The notes: a model not told the origin generated them from the letters alone. A DNA stretch of 64,000 nt from Pleodorina starrii (GCA_030267565.1 BRXU01000004.1:1926001-1990000), one strand, 5' to 3'. Shown: positions 22,201-34,178, numbered from the stretch's first letter. Translations and numbers: made by a program.

Positions 22201-25200
22201 TCTACCCATCCTGCCAACCGGTTATCCAGGCGGTTTCGGGGCCAGGGATGGCGGGACAGGTTTACGGCGGTACGGCATCCAGCGGCGGCGGTGGCGGCGG
22301 CGGCGGCGGCAGCGTGGCCCTGCCGACGGCCGTGGCGGAGCCGTTGATTCGGTTGGGAGAGCAAGTGCTGCGGCGGCAGCAGCGGGCGCGGCCGCGGACG
22401 CTTTGGGAGGAGTACGAGCAGCGGCAGGAGGCGAGGTGGGTTGGGCGGCGGGGTGGTTGAGGCCGTTGAGGCGGTTGGTGGTGGTTGATACGGCGGCTCC
22501 GGCGCTTATCGAAACGGTGGAGCTTGCGGTTGGTTGCAGGTTGGCGGCCGAGCGGCGGCGTAGCGGCGGCGGTGCCGTCGCCGGCGGCGGCGGCGGCGGC
22601 GACGGTGGCGGCGGCGGGGCGGCGGCAGCCGCCGAGTACGACGAGTACGACGCGGAGGAGAAGTACGAGGATTTTTGGATTGCGGATCACGAGGATGACG
22701 CCCTCACGGAGGAGGATCGCGTCGTGAGTGGTTGGCCCGGTTGAGTGGTTGACAGAGGTTAGGATGGGATGAAAAAAGGATCTCCGGCAACCCCACCCCC
22801 CCACCCCCCCACCCACACACACCCGACATCCCCGACATCCCCAACACCCCCGACACCTGGGAAGTGAGCGCGGTGAGGCGGAGCGATGGACCGAGGCCAG
22901 ATCCGCGGGCACTTGCGCCCCCTGATCGGGTGGTTGGGACATATGCGTGTGTACTGCACTGTAATGAGAGCAAAAGACCGCAAGGGGGGGTATGCGTGCA
23001 TCCGCGGGAGTGATACACACACACGCACAACATGTTCTTGAGGGAAGAAGGGCGCGCTGCGCGGCTGGGCCCCCCGGCTCCCCTCTTCCCTCTCCCTCCC
23101 CAACCCTCCCTCCAAGTCGATTTGAGGGAAGGGCGCTTCGCTGCGGTTGGTTCGTCTTTCATTCCCCACCTTCCCTCCCTCCCCACTCCTTCTCCCCTTC
23201 CCGGCAGCTGTCCGAGTACCGACTGATCCTGGTGACCATCGAGCGGCGGAGCAACCTGTTCTTCCACATCCAGAGGGCCTGGCTGGGGGCGCACATGCGA
23301 CTGGCGCTGACGGAGGCGGGCGTGAGAGGTGCGGGCGGGCGGGCGGGCGGGCGGTCGATCGCGGGTTTCGATCCCTGCTCACTGTGCTGTTTGGTTTGGT
23401 TTAGTTACCGTTTCGCTTGGAGGAAAAGGGACTATTTCGATCGATCGCGTTGACGCGACTTTCCCCACAGGCATGCCGCTGTGGTACGCCCCCGCCTTCA
23501 TACCCCGCCGCATCGTCATCGACACGCCGCTGCTTTCGTACGGCAGCGGCGGCGGTGGCGGCGACGCGGTACGGCAGTTGTCTCTGGGGGACCTGCCGGA
23601 GTCCCGGAGCGCTCTGGACGCGACGCAGCAGGCCCTGCAGTACTTTTCAGAGCCCGGAATGTGAGTGTACGGCGTACGGTGTACGGCAGGCGAGATCCGC
23701 GGGAGTCCGCAGGAATCACGGCTCAGGGATCGGGTCGGCTCGGGTTCCTAGGGCCTTTGGGTTGGGCTTGCATCAAGTTGTTTGTTGTGGGCAACTTTAC
23801 TAATACTGGAGTATATAAGGAGAACACGTTCATACCATGTCTGACCGTTTGCATTTGATTGGGTGGTCCCAAAAGGGACGCCAGAAATTGAGGAAGGGCC
23901 CGAAGACCACGACCTCGGGGATGGAATTTAGTTTTCAACCAGCAATAGTCGCGACTCGGTAAGACCTCATAGTCTGCGACATTGCCCCAAGCGCAAAGAT
24001 AACAACGCAGGCGCGCATCTGGACCCTCACCCCACAGCGCGGGGCGGCCGTCATGCCCCAGCCCGATGGTGGGTGGGACTCCATATCACAAAGACGCTAC
24101 ACTGCGTCCGACATTACTTACTGTATATTTTTAATTCATTATAAATTTCAGTTCACGGGGGGACGGCCGCGTCCCCATTCAGCACCCACGGCCCCGCCTG
24201 CTGAGGGGCCGTGGGTGCTGAATGGGGACGCGGCCGCGGCCGTTGGGGCTGCGGCCGTAATGTCGGTGGGATGCGCCGACCGACAGCCCCTCCCCCCCCC
24301 GGGACCTGAGAGAGGAAGGGAAGGAGCTGCCGTCGTTTGCACATGAGGCACTCAATCAAGTTTTGCACGCTTCGCCGTTCGCTGACCCCTCCCCACACCC
24401 CCACCCACCCACCCCTTCCGCCTCTTCCACCGCACCCCGCACCTTCCAAAACCCTTCAAAACCCCCACCCTTCCCAATCCCTCGTGGCGCCCGGCCCCCC
24501 GGGCGCGTCCCCCGATCCGCCATCCTTCCTCCCACCAATGCAGCCTGGCCGCGGGCCTGGGCTCGGCCAGTCGCTCCGCCGGCGCCGCCGGCGCGCTGGA
24601 GCTGTTTCCGGGTGACAGTCCCGTACTGTACGGCGCGCCGTCGTCGGGCGGCCTCCTGGATCTGGAATCCGCGTTGACGCCCTACCCCACCGCCACCGCC
24701 GCCGCCGCCGCCGCGGCGGAGGAGGAGCTGGGGGGCGCCATGTCGCGTCTGCTCAGCCCTCAGGCCTCCGCATCGGTGTCCCGGAGGAGCCTGGCGCAGC
24801 TAGGGGCGCTGATGGCGAGGGGAGGCAGCAGCGGCGGCGGCGGCGGCGCGGCGGCGGCAGCGACGGCGACGGCGACGGCGGGGACGCAGGCAGCAGCTCG
24901 GCCCAGCCCGCGGGCGAGCAAGGTGAGGGATGCTGTCGTATCAGGGGCCGCCGCTGGCGGCGGAAGAGGAGATGGCGGCGGCGGCGGCGGCGGCGCTCCG
25001 TGAGGAGTGACCCGTGGGTCGTTGGGTCGTGGGTCCAAAAGGCGGTCGCGGTACATGCGGATTCCAGACCCAAAGCCGAGTTCCCAATGTTTCGCCCTTT
25101 TTATAATGCACATGGCCTCAAAGGGTCCGGATTGTGTGTCGTGATTGTACGGTGTGTACGATATGTTCCCGGACCGGACAGGTATTGGACGGCGGCGGCG

Positions 25201-25960
25201 GTGGCGGCGGCAGCGAGCTCACGCTGAGCGTCGCCGTCAGCTCCGCGTTCCTGTCAATGTACGACGCCCAGAGGTCACGTCGCCATATCCGGCTAGCCAG
25301 TGCGCTGGAGGCCGGCGGCGCGGCCACGGATGCGGCGGCGGAGGCGCCGGCGGCGCCGGAGGCGGAGACGAGCGTCGCCGCCAGGTGGCGCCGCCGCGTC
25401 AGCGAAGAGGTGGCGTCGCGCCGCGCGACGGCGGAGCGTTACGACGATGATGGCGACGACGACGACGGCGGCGGCGGCGGCGACTGGGACAGGCGCCGTA
25501 CGACAACGCCGGCCAACTTGTCGCGACGCGGGATCTCCTGGCACCCTGCTGTCACGGGGGCGGGGGCGGAGGAGGGGCCGTCGTCGTCGCCGCGGCCAAG
25601 TGTCGTACACGGTGAGTACGGCAGCATGGCGGAGAAGGCTGGCCGGCAGCGACACAATGCCTCGATGCGGTGTGGGTCGGCTGGTACTGCGGGGTCGCTG
25701 CACGGCCGCTTTGGCGCCCCCCCTCCCCGCCGTCTCCGTCCCTTCGATGCGGTATCTTCTATTTTACCCCCTCCTTTAGAACCCCAACGCCGCCTGGTTT
25801 AAACCCCTCTTAACCCCGCCCCCTTTCCCCTCCCCTCCCCTCCGTCAGAGCACGGCCGCGGCGGACCCGGTCCCGGAAATGCCCCCGACGGCCAACCCTA
25901 CAGCCTCCCCACCGCCATCTCCCAAGTCCGTCCGGCATACGCCCCCTCGCGACATCAACC

Positions 25961-25991
<31 letters not shown>

Positions 25992-28900
25992 CAGCCGCAG
26001 CCGCAGCCTCTGGTCAGTAGTCCCCTTTCGCGTCTTATCCTATCGCGACCAGGACCCCCCAGCCGCAGCCCCTGCCGTTGCTGCTCGTTTACCCTCACTC
26101 ACCCTCACTCACCCTCACTCACCCCTCACTCACCCTCACTCACCCCCCACTCACCCTCACTCACCCACCACTCACCCTCACTCACCCTCACTCACCCCCC
26201 ACTCACCCTCACTCACCCTCACTCACCCTCACTCACCCTCACTCACCCCCCACTCACCCTCACTCACCCTCACTCACCCCCCACTCACCCCCACTCACCC
26301 TCACTCACCCTCACTCACCCTCACTCACCCTCACTCACCCTCACTCACCCTCACACACCCTCACTCACCCTCACTCACCCTCACTCACCCCCCACTCACC
26401 CTCACTCACCCTCACTCACCCTCACTCACCCTCACTCACCCTCACTCACCCTCACTCACCCTCACTCACCCTCACTCACCCTCACTCACCCTCACTCACC
26501 CTCACTCACCCTCACTCACCCTCACTCACCCTCACTCACCCTCACTCACCCCCCACTCACCCTCACTCACCCTCACTCACCCTCACTCACCCTCACTCAC
26601 CCTCACTCACCCTCACTCACCCTCACTCACCCTCACTCACCCTCACTCACCCTCACTCACCCTTATATCCATTCCAATGGATCCATTGGCGCCGCAGCCG
26701 CAGCCGCCGCAGCCGCAGCCGCAGCCGCCGCAGCCGCTTCCCCGGCAGCGCTCCCCCAGCGCCAACCTGCGCGCCGCCGCCTCCATCGCCGCCTTCGCCT
26801 CCGTCGCCGCGGAGCGCTACGGCGCCGATGTGGACGCCACCGAGGCGCGCAGCTTCTACGTCGAGGTGGAGCAGTCCATGGCGGCCGGGTGCAGCCTCTT
26901 TGACGAGAAGGATGCGAAACTGATACAGGTGGGTGGGCGGGTGAGGCTGGATGTCAGGGGTGGTGGGTGAGGCTGGATGCCAGGGGTGATGGGAGGTGGG
27001 TGTTTGGTGTCATGGTGTGTGTTGAGCTCCGCCCCCCCCCCTGGAGGGGCTTTGAGCCAACGGGCCAACGGCACCGCACCCGACGGCGCCGCCCCATCCC
27101 AGATTCCCCCGCCGCCGCCGCCGTCGCCGCCGCCTCCTCTGTCCTCTCCCCTCCCCGCTTTCATCTTCATTTCGGTGCCCGTCTCCCCTCCAAGATACGC
27201 CCTCCCTCCCTCCCTCGCACCACCTCCTGTCCCTCCTGCCCCTCCTCCCCTCCAGGAGCTCATTCTGGAGCGAGCCTTCTCTCAGGCCCCCGGCGCCAGG
27301 CAGCTGTCCAAGTGTTTCTTCGGCTCGCGCAAGTTGTTCAGGTACGGCACGGTACGGCAGGAAAGCTTGGAGGCCCTGGTACGGGAGGTGGTACGGCAGC
27401 ACACGGCACACGGCACGCTGCGCACTCGCCTGCACACAAGGCCAATTGGAAACCCATTGGAAACCGATTCAGCTCTGCCCCAGTTTGAAATCCAAATCTA
27501 GCGCTTGTTGTAAACTACTGGCTGCCATCCCGAGCGCTCGGGATGGCAGCCAGTAGTTTACAACAATAGAAGTGCCCGTGGGGTCCCCTCCTACCCAGCT
27601 GTGCCCCTTGCACAGCCAGTACTCCGGCGCCGGCGATGCAGCCCGAAGTAGTTTACACGTCTTCTCCCGGCCTCTTGCCGGCACCGGGCGTATCCCAGTG
27701 ATCTTGGTGGACTTCGTGTGCTCCTACCGAGATTCGTACCCGACCCCTGGGGCACTTCCATTGTTGTAAACTACTGGCTGCCATCCCGAGCGCTCGGGAT
27801 GGCAGCCAGTAGTTTACAACAATGGAAGTGCCCCAGGGGTCGGGTACGAATCTCGGTAGGAGCACACGAAGTCCACCAAGATCACTGGGATACGCCCGGT
27901 GCCGGCAAGAGGCCGGGAGAAGACGTGTAAACTACTTCGGGCTGCATCGCCGGCGCCGGAGTACTGGCTGTGCAAGGGGCACAGCTGGGTAGGAGGGGAC
28001 CCCACGGGCACTTCTATTGTTGTAAACTACTGGCTGCCATCCCGAGCGCTCGGGATGGCAGCCAGTAGTTTACAACAGTCAATCCATTCCGTCAGGCTTT
28101 CCCACCCACCCACCCACCCACTCGCCCGGGTCCGCTCGCTAACGCCGTCTCTCCGGCCCGTTCTCTGTGGTATCTTTTTTCTTTAGACCCTAAGCCCATC
28201 CGCCCACCCGCCCACCCGCAGTTTCATCCTGAGTCGGATGTACGCATGGGGCGCCGTGTGCGCCATGTTCAGCAACCCCACAGCACCCCGCACGCGCTCC
28301 CCCACCCGCCAGCCCCCCGGCCACGACCCCGACCCCTCCACCTCCGCGGGGGCGGCGGCGGCGGGAAGAACGCTGGGCTCGTCCCGCCTCAGCCTCCGGC
28401 GCAGTGTACGGCGAACCATGACGGCGCAGTCGCGAGAGCGACGGAGCGGCGGCGGCGGCGGCGGGGCGGAGGTGCCGGAGGGCTTCGTCCGCGTCGCGCA
28501 CGAGGTGACGGGTACGGCAGTGCCCGTGTCCGGCACGCCGACGCGCCCGGCGACGCCGCCGTCTCCGTCGCCGCCAGGGAGCTTCCCCGGGTCGCCGCCG
28601 CTGCAGCAGCAGCAGCAGCGGCCGTACCATTCTGGTGTGCAGAGGCCGTCGTACGAGTACGAGCTGCACGTGCATGCGGGCGCCGGTACGGCCACAGCTG
28701 CAGCAACGACGGCGGCGGCGGCGGGGGCTTCGCCCGGGGCATGGGCCGGGCCGTCCCGCGGCGGCGGCGGCGGCGGCGTCAGCGGCAGCGCCGAAGGCGG
28801 CGCGCGGGCCTGGTGGCAGCGAGATTACCGCACTCCGTTCGCAGGGCCTCTGGCGGAGGCCCTCGAGGAGTCGCCGGCGGTGGTGGCGGGCGCGCGGGCG

Positions 28901-31900
28901 CGGCTGCGGAGCATCGCCGACCCACGGGTCATTGACCGGGACGCCAACCCGATTCGGGGGCCCTACATGGCGGCGGCGGCGGCGACGACGACGACACCCT
29001 CGAGTGCTGGCGGCGGCGGCGGCGGTGGCGGCGGCGGCGTCCCGTCGTCATTCACCTTTGCCGTACCGCCGGCGCCGCCGTCGGGCCCCAGCAGCGGCTC
29101 CTACGCGCCCAGCGAGGGGGCGGCGTCGGGTCTGGAAGTGCCGCCGTTGGTATCCTCCCTGGAGCCGCGGGGCCCGGCGGTGGCGGCGGCGGCGGCGGAG
29201 CCGCCATTCAAGCCGCGACCGAGGAAGTGAGTGCGACGAAGGGCGGCGGTTGGCGCGGCGTTTGGACCGCCGCAGCGGCGACGCGCATGAGAGGGTTGTT
29301 GTTGCTGCTGCTGCTGCTACCGCTGCATTTGCTTGTACCCCAGGGCCTCCCCCTACTCCACTCCACTCCACTTCACTCCACTCCCTCCTCCTCTCCTTGC
29401 CCCTCTTCCCCTCCCTCTTCCTCGCCCTCCCTGGCCCTCCCGCAGGAACGCCTTCGACCAGGCTGCCGAGTTGGAGGAGGAGGCTGCGTTCTTCCAGCGC
29501 CTGCACGACAACCGCACCTGGGCCGTATTCAGTCGGGGGCCGAGGCGGCAGCGCCACCTGCTGAGGCGGCTGGGGCTGCACCCGGGCGAGCCAACATCCA
29601 TTAGGTGCGGACGCGGACGCGGGAAAAAGAGGGGAGGGGAGGGGAGGGGCGGATGGGGGAAAGGGAGGGGGGGACGGTGGGCTCCGCCTCCGCCTGCGCA
29701 CCCGTAGTCCCGCACCCGCTTCCGCACCCGCTTCCGTTCTGCGCGCTCCGCCTCCGTTTCGCATCCATTCCATTCTATTCCAAAACTTCCATGCCATTCG
29801 GTTACGCTCCGTTCCGTTCGGTTACGCTCCGTTCCGTTCCGTTCCGTTACGCTCCGTCACGGCTCCGCTTACCTCCGCTTACCTCCGCTCCGGTTCCCTC
29901 TGCCCCCAGAGCGACTGTGGAGGCTCTGGCGGATATCCTGGCGGTGCAGCAGCAGCGCGCAGCACACGGACCCATGGGTGTGCGCTCCCCCGCACCCGAC
30001 CCGCAGGCGCCGCCGACACTGGCCCCCTCCGACCCGTTGTGCCTCTCCCCGCTGGAAGAGGCCCCGTTCCTCTTTGTACTGCAGCAGCAACAACTGTACG
30101 GCAATGCTGACGGCGGCGGCGGCGGCGGCGCCGTCAGCGTCGGAAGCAGCGACGGCCGCGGCGGCGGCGGCGGCGAGGCGCTTGAGATCCTGACGGGCCG
30201 GAGGGCGCGAGCGGAGAGCAACGTGCGCAGCGGGCTCCTGAAGGCGGCGGCGTACGGCAACGGCGGCGGCGGCGGCGGCGGCAGTTCCACCACCGCCGGC
30301 ATGCGGTCGGCCTACCTGCGCGCCTTCCTGGAGTCTCGGACGGATGCCACGGAGGAGCTGATGGGTAAGTTGGGAGTTGGGAGTTGGGTTCACGCGCTCG
30401 CACACTCATTCAGCCACACGCACTCACTCACGCATGTGCGCACGCACACACACACACACACACACACAGCCCCTCCCCTCCCCCGCTCCCCCGCTCCCCC
30501 GCGCGCCCGATCCCTCCCTCCCAGGCGGTCCCGCGGTTGAGCTCTGGGAGCGGCTGGTGGGTCGTCTGGCTGCCCGGTTGGCCCACAAGCGGCTCAAGCG
30601 GCTGCTGTACTGGGTGGCTCAGGAGCTGGCGTTCAGTGAGGGGTGCGAGGAGAGGGTCAAGTGGGTCAGCGAGGAGGAGGTGAGGCCGTGTAGGGGGGTA
30701 GTGGGGGGGAGGGTAATGGGGGAGGAAGTGGAGGTGGGAACGGGGGTGAGGGCCGCGGGAGGTAATGCACGGGAAGATATGGCAGCTTAGCGAGGCAGGC
30801 GAGCTGGGCCCCTCCGGCCCCTCCGGCGGCATCATGAGTACCCAAATGCGCATTTGTACCCAATACGACATCCAAACCCGCCCGCCCCCCCCCATCCAGC
30901 ACCCACCCGGCCATCTCTCCCCACCCCTCCTCCTCCCTGGACCTTCTTCCGTCCCTCCCCGTCTCCATTTTTTCGCTGCGTCATCTCCTTTTTTTACCCC
31001 CAACCCCCCCAACCCCCACCACCCCCCCGCTGCTGCCAGCTTGTGGAGTCCGACCCCGAGGCCCCCCCTCAGTTGGACTGGAGCTTCGCCCGCTGCGCCC
31101 GCACACTGGTGGCGCTGGTCACCCAGATGGCGGACCCCGCCCCGCCGGACGAGGAGGGAGTGGGGGGGAGGTACCCGCCCGAGGTGGCGCCGCACAGGCC
31201 GCGCAGCGCCACCGACATGATGTACTGGATACGGGTACGGCAGTGGTACGGGAGTGGTACGGGGGAAACGTTGAGTGGGTACGGGAGTTGTGATGGGGTG
31301 AAGGAATTTATGAGTTGCCCGTCGCTCTGCTCCGGTCGCGCTCTGCTGTCTTGTGGCTGCCCGCACGTTGTCGTGCCTTGTCGGAATGCGGCTGGGAATA
31401 CCACTCCGTACATTGCCAGCCGGTTGGCCGACTAAGCTGGCCTTTTGGGCGTGCGGGCTCGCCGTCAATTGTGCACGCACATGTATGTGTATATGTGTAT
31501 GTGCTGGTCAAACTCTGGGCGCTGTCGCTTTCGTGCTGTCCTGCAATGTACGAACAGTACGAGATCAAGTCGTACACGCTGGACTGGTCCGTCGGCATCC
31601 TGTACGAGATGACGGGCCTGAGCGAGGAGGCGCAGGCGCTGGGACGGTACGAGCACGAGGATATTGTACTGCAGGTGCTGAGACAGGTACGGCAGCACGG
31701 CGGGCGGATGGCGGGTGGGCGCGTGGGGCAACCGGTGGTACGAACGGGGTATGGATTTATCCTGGCTGAGGGTAAAAACGAAGATACCGCTGAGGCCTGC
31801 GGTGTTTTGAAGGTTTCCCCACCCCCACCCCCACCCCCAACGCCCAACCCCACGCCCAACCCCTCGCCTCAGCTGCCCCCCGAGCTGCTGCACCAGTTTG

Positions 31901-32998
31901 TACGGCGCACCTTCTTGCGGCTGTCGTGCTTCGTGATGGGCTACGCGGAGCTGTACGGCGTTGCACGGCAGCAGTCCCTGGCGGCGCTGGTCACGGCCTT
32001 TAGGTGAGACGGGCCGCTGCCCTCTGGCTGTCGTCCTGCGTGTGTATGTGCATGTGTGTGGGTGTGTGCTGCAGCTGCATGCGAGAAAACGCGGCGAGCA
32101 CGCGCCAATGCTGTTCCTCGGCCCTGCTGCCCCGCTGCCGCGCTAATTTCCGCCGTACCGATACGACTCACCGGACGTGCTGCATGTGCTGGCGGTCCCG
32201 CGTCGCGGCGCCTCCCTCCTCCCTTCACTTCCTGATGACCCCCGGCTTCTCGTACTGCAGGTACGGCAGTGTACTGCTGGCGCTGGTCCGCAGCGTCAAG
32301 AGCTGCGCGGCGGTGCTGGCGGACGAGTTCTTTCTGGAGCTGTACTACCTCTTTCGTACGGACCAGGTACGGCATGACACGGCAGGGGACGGTACGGCAC
32401 AGCCCGCGTGGGACGGGAGATGGGACGAGAGGGAGTTGAGTGCGGTCTCCCCTCGTCCCCCGTCCTCGAGCGCCCTCGCTACTTGAGGAAAACGACACGC
32501 GCTGCACCCCGACCTTGCCTATGCCTTCCTCTTCCCCTCTTTCCTCCCCTCCCGGTGGCGACCCCACCCCCCGACTCCCCTCCTCACGCCCCACCCTTTC
32601 CCACACTGCCCCTTCGGAGTACCCGACCCAAACCCGCTCTCATTCCCTCTTTTTCTTACCTCCCCTTCCCTCAGCCTTCACGGGGTGGTTTATCCCACCA
32701 CCCTTTCTCCTTCTAAAAACCCCTTCCCTCCACTCACCACGCCCCCCTCCCCCTCTTCCTCCCCCCCTCCGCTGTTTAGGTCCAGGAGCGGCTCCGGGAG
32801 GTGCGGGCGGGCAAGGACGCGCTGCTGGCGGAGTCCACCCAGCACCTGTTTGAGGCGGTGCTGCAGGTCATCGGAGACGCGGCGGAGCTGCAGGGTGGCG
32901 GCGGCGGGCGCGGCGGCGGCGGTGCGGCGGGCGGCACCAGCGACGCCCACCTGACCAACCGCGCGGCGCTCACCAAGATGCCCGGCCGCATCACGTAG
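19250..32998 (+). CDS. Large C12orf56/DUF4551-family protein
   Basis: Exons: 19250-19534, 20034-22435, 22540-22723, 23208-23328, 23471-23660, 24544-24922, 25182-25611, 25849-26012, 26698-26928, 27256-27341, 28222-29226, 29446-29604, 29910-30364, 30525-30679, 31040-31234, 31558-31686, 31873-32003, 32261-32366 and 32780-32998. They total 7026 nt, 2341 residues, with all phases consistent. The N-terminal block (NTLLRKLPEEARLTLRYYE, YYVVVTDWSLYLL), the block EYRLILVTIERRSNLFFHI and the C-terminal helices (TLDWSVGILYEM; LVTAFRYGSVLLALVRSVK; FFLELYYLF) follow, in order, the blocks of human C12orf56, an uncharacterised protein of about 620 residues. The ordered blocks are separated by very long Gln-, Pro-, Ala- and Gly-rich stretches (residues roughly 95-900 and many later), which explain the size. 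No catalytic motif, signal peptide or membrane span is evident. Function is unknown; I infer only family membership. Exon 8/9 boundaries, around a (CAGCCG)n tract, are the least certain. Confidence 0.75.
23136..23167 (+). repeat. Intronic CTGCGG-type element, diverged (C12orf56-like intron 3)
   Basis: Reads TTCGCTGCGGTTGGTTCGTC followed by TTTCATTCCCC, about 40 bases before the acceptor at 23207. Confidence 0.5.
24164..24236. repeat. Perfect 32-bp stem hairpin, 9-nt loop
   Basis: 24164-24195 is the exact reverse complement of 24205-24236, separated by nine bases. It lies in intron 5 (23661-24543) of the C12orf56-like gene. If transcribed with the gene it would fold into a very stable hairpin. 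A perfect stem fits a small inverted-repeat element or siRNA-type hairpin at least as well as a microRNA precursor. Confidence 0.9.
25746..25768 (+). repeat. Intronic CTGCGG-type element (C12orf56-like intron 7)
   Basis: Reads ATGCGGTATCTTCTATTTTAC, preceded by CCGTCTCCGTCCCTTCG, a flank shared with the copy at 45.2 kb. It lies about 80 bases before the acceptor at 25848. Confidence 0.8.
26093..26663. repeat. 10-bp minisatellite (CCCTCACTCA)n
   Basis: More than fifty 10-bp units with occasional CCCCCA or CCCA variants fill almost all of intron 8 (26013-26697). Coding (CAGCCG)n tracts encoding Pro-Gln repeats flank the intron on both sides. Long open frames across the array are by-products of the repeat. 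Confidence 0.92.
27506..28077. repeat. 572-bp perfect palindrome made of three 60-62-bp palindromes
   Basis: The sequence equals its own reverse complement from 27506 to 28077, centred at 27791.5. Inside it are three copies of a shorter palindrome (core GAGCGCTC, ends TTGTTGTAAAC/GTTTACAACAA) centred at 27535.5, 27791.5 and 28047.5, exactly 256 bases apart. Between them lie a 194-bp segment and its inverted copy. The whole block sits in intron 10 (27342-28221) of the C12orf56-like gene. It looks like two inverted copies of a small element with palindromic ends sharing the middle end. An assembly or cloning inversion is the main alternative. Confidence 0.92.
28164..28189 (+). repeat. Intronic CTGCGG-type element (C12orf56-like intron 10)
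   Basis: Reads CTGTGGTATCTTTTTTCTTT, then AGACC, about 32 bases before the acceptor at 28221. Upstream flank CGCTAACGCCGTCTC is shared with the copy at 48.7 kb. Confidence 0.65.
30972..30998 (+). repeat. Intronic CTGCGG-type element (C12orf56-like intron 14)
   Basis: Reads TTCGCTGCGTCATCTCCTTT, then a T run and ACCCC, about 40 bases before the acceptor at 31039. Confidence 0.6.
31771..31793 (-). repeat. Intronic CTGCGG-type element (C12orf56-like intron 16, antisense)
   Basis: The plus strand reads GGTAAAAACGAAGATACCGC, the reverse complement of the usual sense reading, so this copy is antisense to its host gene. Confidence 0.65.
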
Positions 32999-33716
32999 CG
33001 GCGACGGTGGCGGCGGTGGCGGCGTGGCGGCTAGGGGCGTAGGGGGGAAAAACAGAAGGGGGGGTGCCGGGGCGTGGGCGTGGTCCGGTGCTTTGGTCCG
33101 TATGGGGTATGCGGGTGGGGTGGCGTGGCCGGGGTGGGGTGGGCCGGGGGCGAGACGGGGTGGGCAGCTGGGCACTCGGAGGAAGATCGGGAGAGGGGTG
33201 TGGCGACGCGGGACGCGGGAAGGGGGAGCCAGCATGAACGGGAGCGGGGCGTTCGTCAGGAGGCGGCCGCTACCGGAGACGTTGGAAGGTCGATGACGGT
33301 TGCTGCGTTGATGTGCGGTGCGTGCCGTGGTTTGCTTTACCCGCCGCCACTGAAGACAGCACCAGGACCATGTGCTGACAATGATATGGTGGAGGCGGCA
33401 AAAGAAAGCGCGCGGGGGGCCTTGAGCCTTGAGCGCATTTTGCTCCAACATCATGGCAAGCTTGCTGGGCTTCGGCTGGGCGTCCCTGGCACACACACAC
33501 ATACCGGTACATGCACACAAACTTGCGGAGGCTGCTTTTTGTGGCAGCGTGTTATCAGAATGACCCCTCGCCCCCCGGCCTAGATAGGTACAAGGGGCAC
33601 GGCTCAGCCCTCCCGAGACTGCAGCAACTGCTCCCCTGTACTGGTCATCGTGATGAAAGGGACATGGAGCGAGGCGCGTGGACTTGTGAGAGCGGTACAG
33701 GTTCTAGCAGCGCGTG
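32999..33716. other. 3' flank of the C12orf56-like gene
   Basis: GC-rich to about 33.3 kb and then mixed. No gene, RNA or repeat that I can support, apart from a short CA run near 33.49 kb. Confidence 0.5.
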
Positions 33717-33898
33717 TTACACGAACGTCGGGTGCACCCGCAGCTCCGCAAAGCGGTCATACACGGCGCCCCAGAAGAAAAGCAGTCCGCACCCTTGTCC
33801 AATCCAGAGTCGGTCGCGTGAGTAGTCGTCCACGGACTCACAGCACTTGGTTCCATCCGCATCCGCATAAGCACGTCCCTTGCAACTCGGGGGGGGGG
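33717..33898 (-). CDS. Candidate last exon of an unrecognised small membrane protein (partial)
   Basis: On the minus strand, after a pyrimidine-rich CCACCAG acceptor, one frame reads SCKGRAYADADGTKCCESVD, then DYSRDRLWIGQGCGLLFFWG, then AVYDRFAELRVHPTFV and a TAA stop. The balanced composition, without low complexity, and one hydrophobic segment (IGQGCGLLFFWGAVY) look like real coding sequence, unlike the neighbouring frames. I could not find a convincing first exon between 33.9 and 34.17 kb and do not recognise the family. It may be the 3' exon of a small gene, or a remnant. It lies downstream of, and on the same strand as, the isomerase gene. Confidence 0.4.
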
Positions 33899-34178
33899 CT
33901 GGTGGAAAAACCCCTCCCGCCTCGGCAGCCTCGGGGGTGCCAACCCAAAAAGCCCCAACGTGTCAGTAGGCATATGCTCGCAACTCTCGCAACACTCGGC
34001 ACACACGCGTGGGTGCGCGCACCTCCGCCCTGCCATCCAGGCAGCCCTACGTTGCTAACTGAAAGCAACGACCAACCGCTCAAGCCTCACTCGCCCAAAA
34101 CCTCCCGGCCACGATCAGGTTACCCCATCGCTGAATCAAAAAAGATTGCGGCTACGGAGGTTGATGCCTGCGCGCATT

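Noticed and set aside
23723..23938. Minus-strand frame of 71 codons in intron 5 of the C12orf56-like gene, possibly transposon-derived
   Set aside because: Too short and with no motif I can name. It is left as unexplained intron sequence.
25879..26970. Plus-strand frames of about 280-360 codons across the TCACCC-rich region
   Set aside because: They are products of the 10-bp minisatellite. The exon phases on either side require an intron here.
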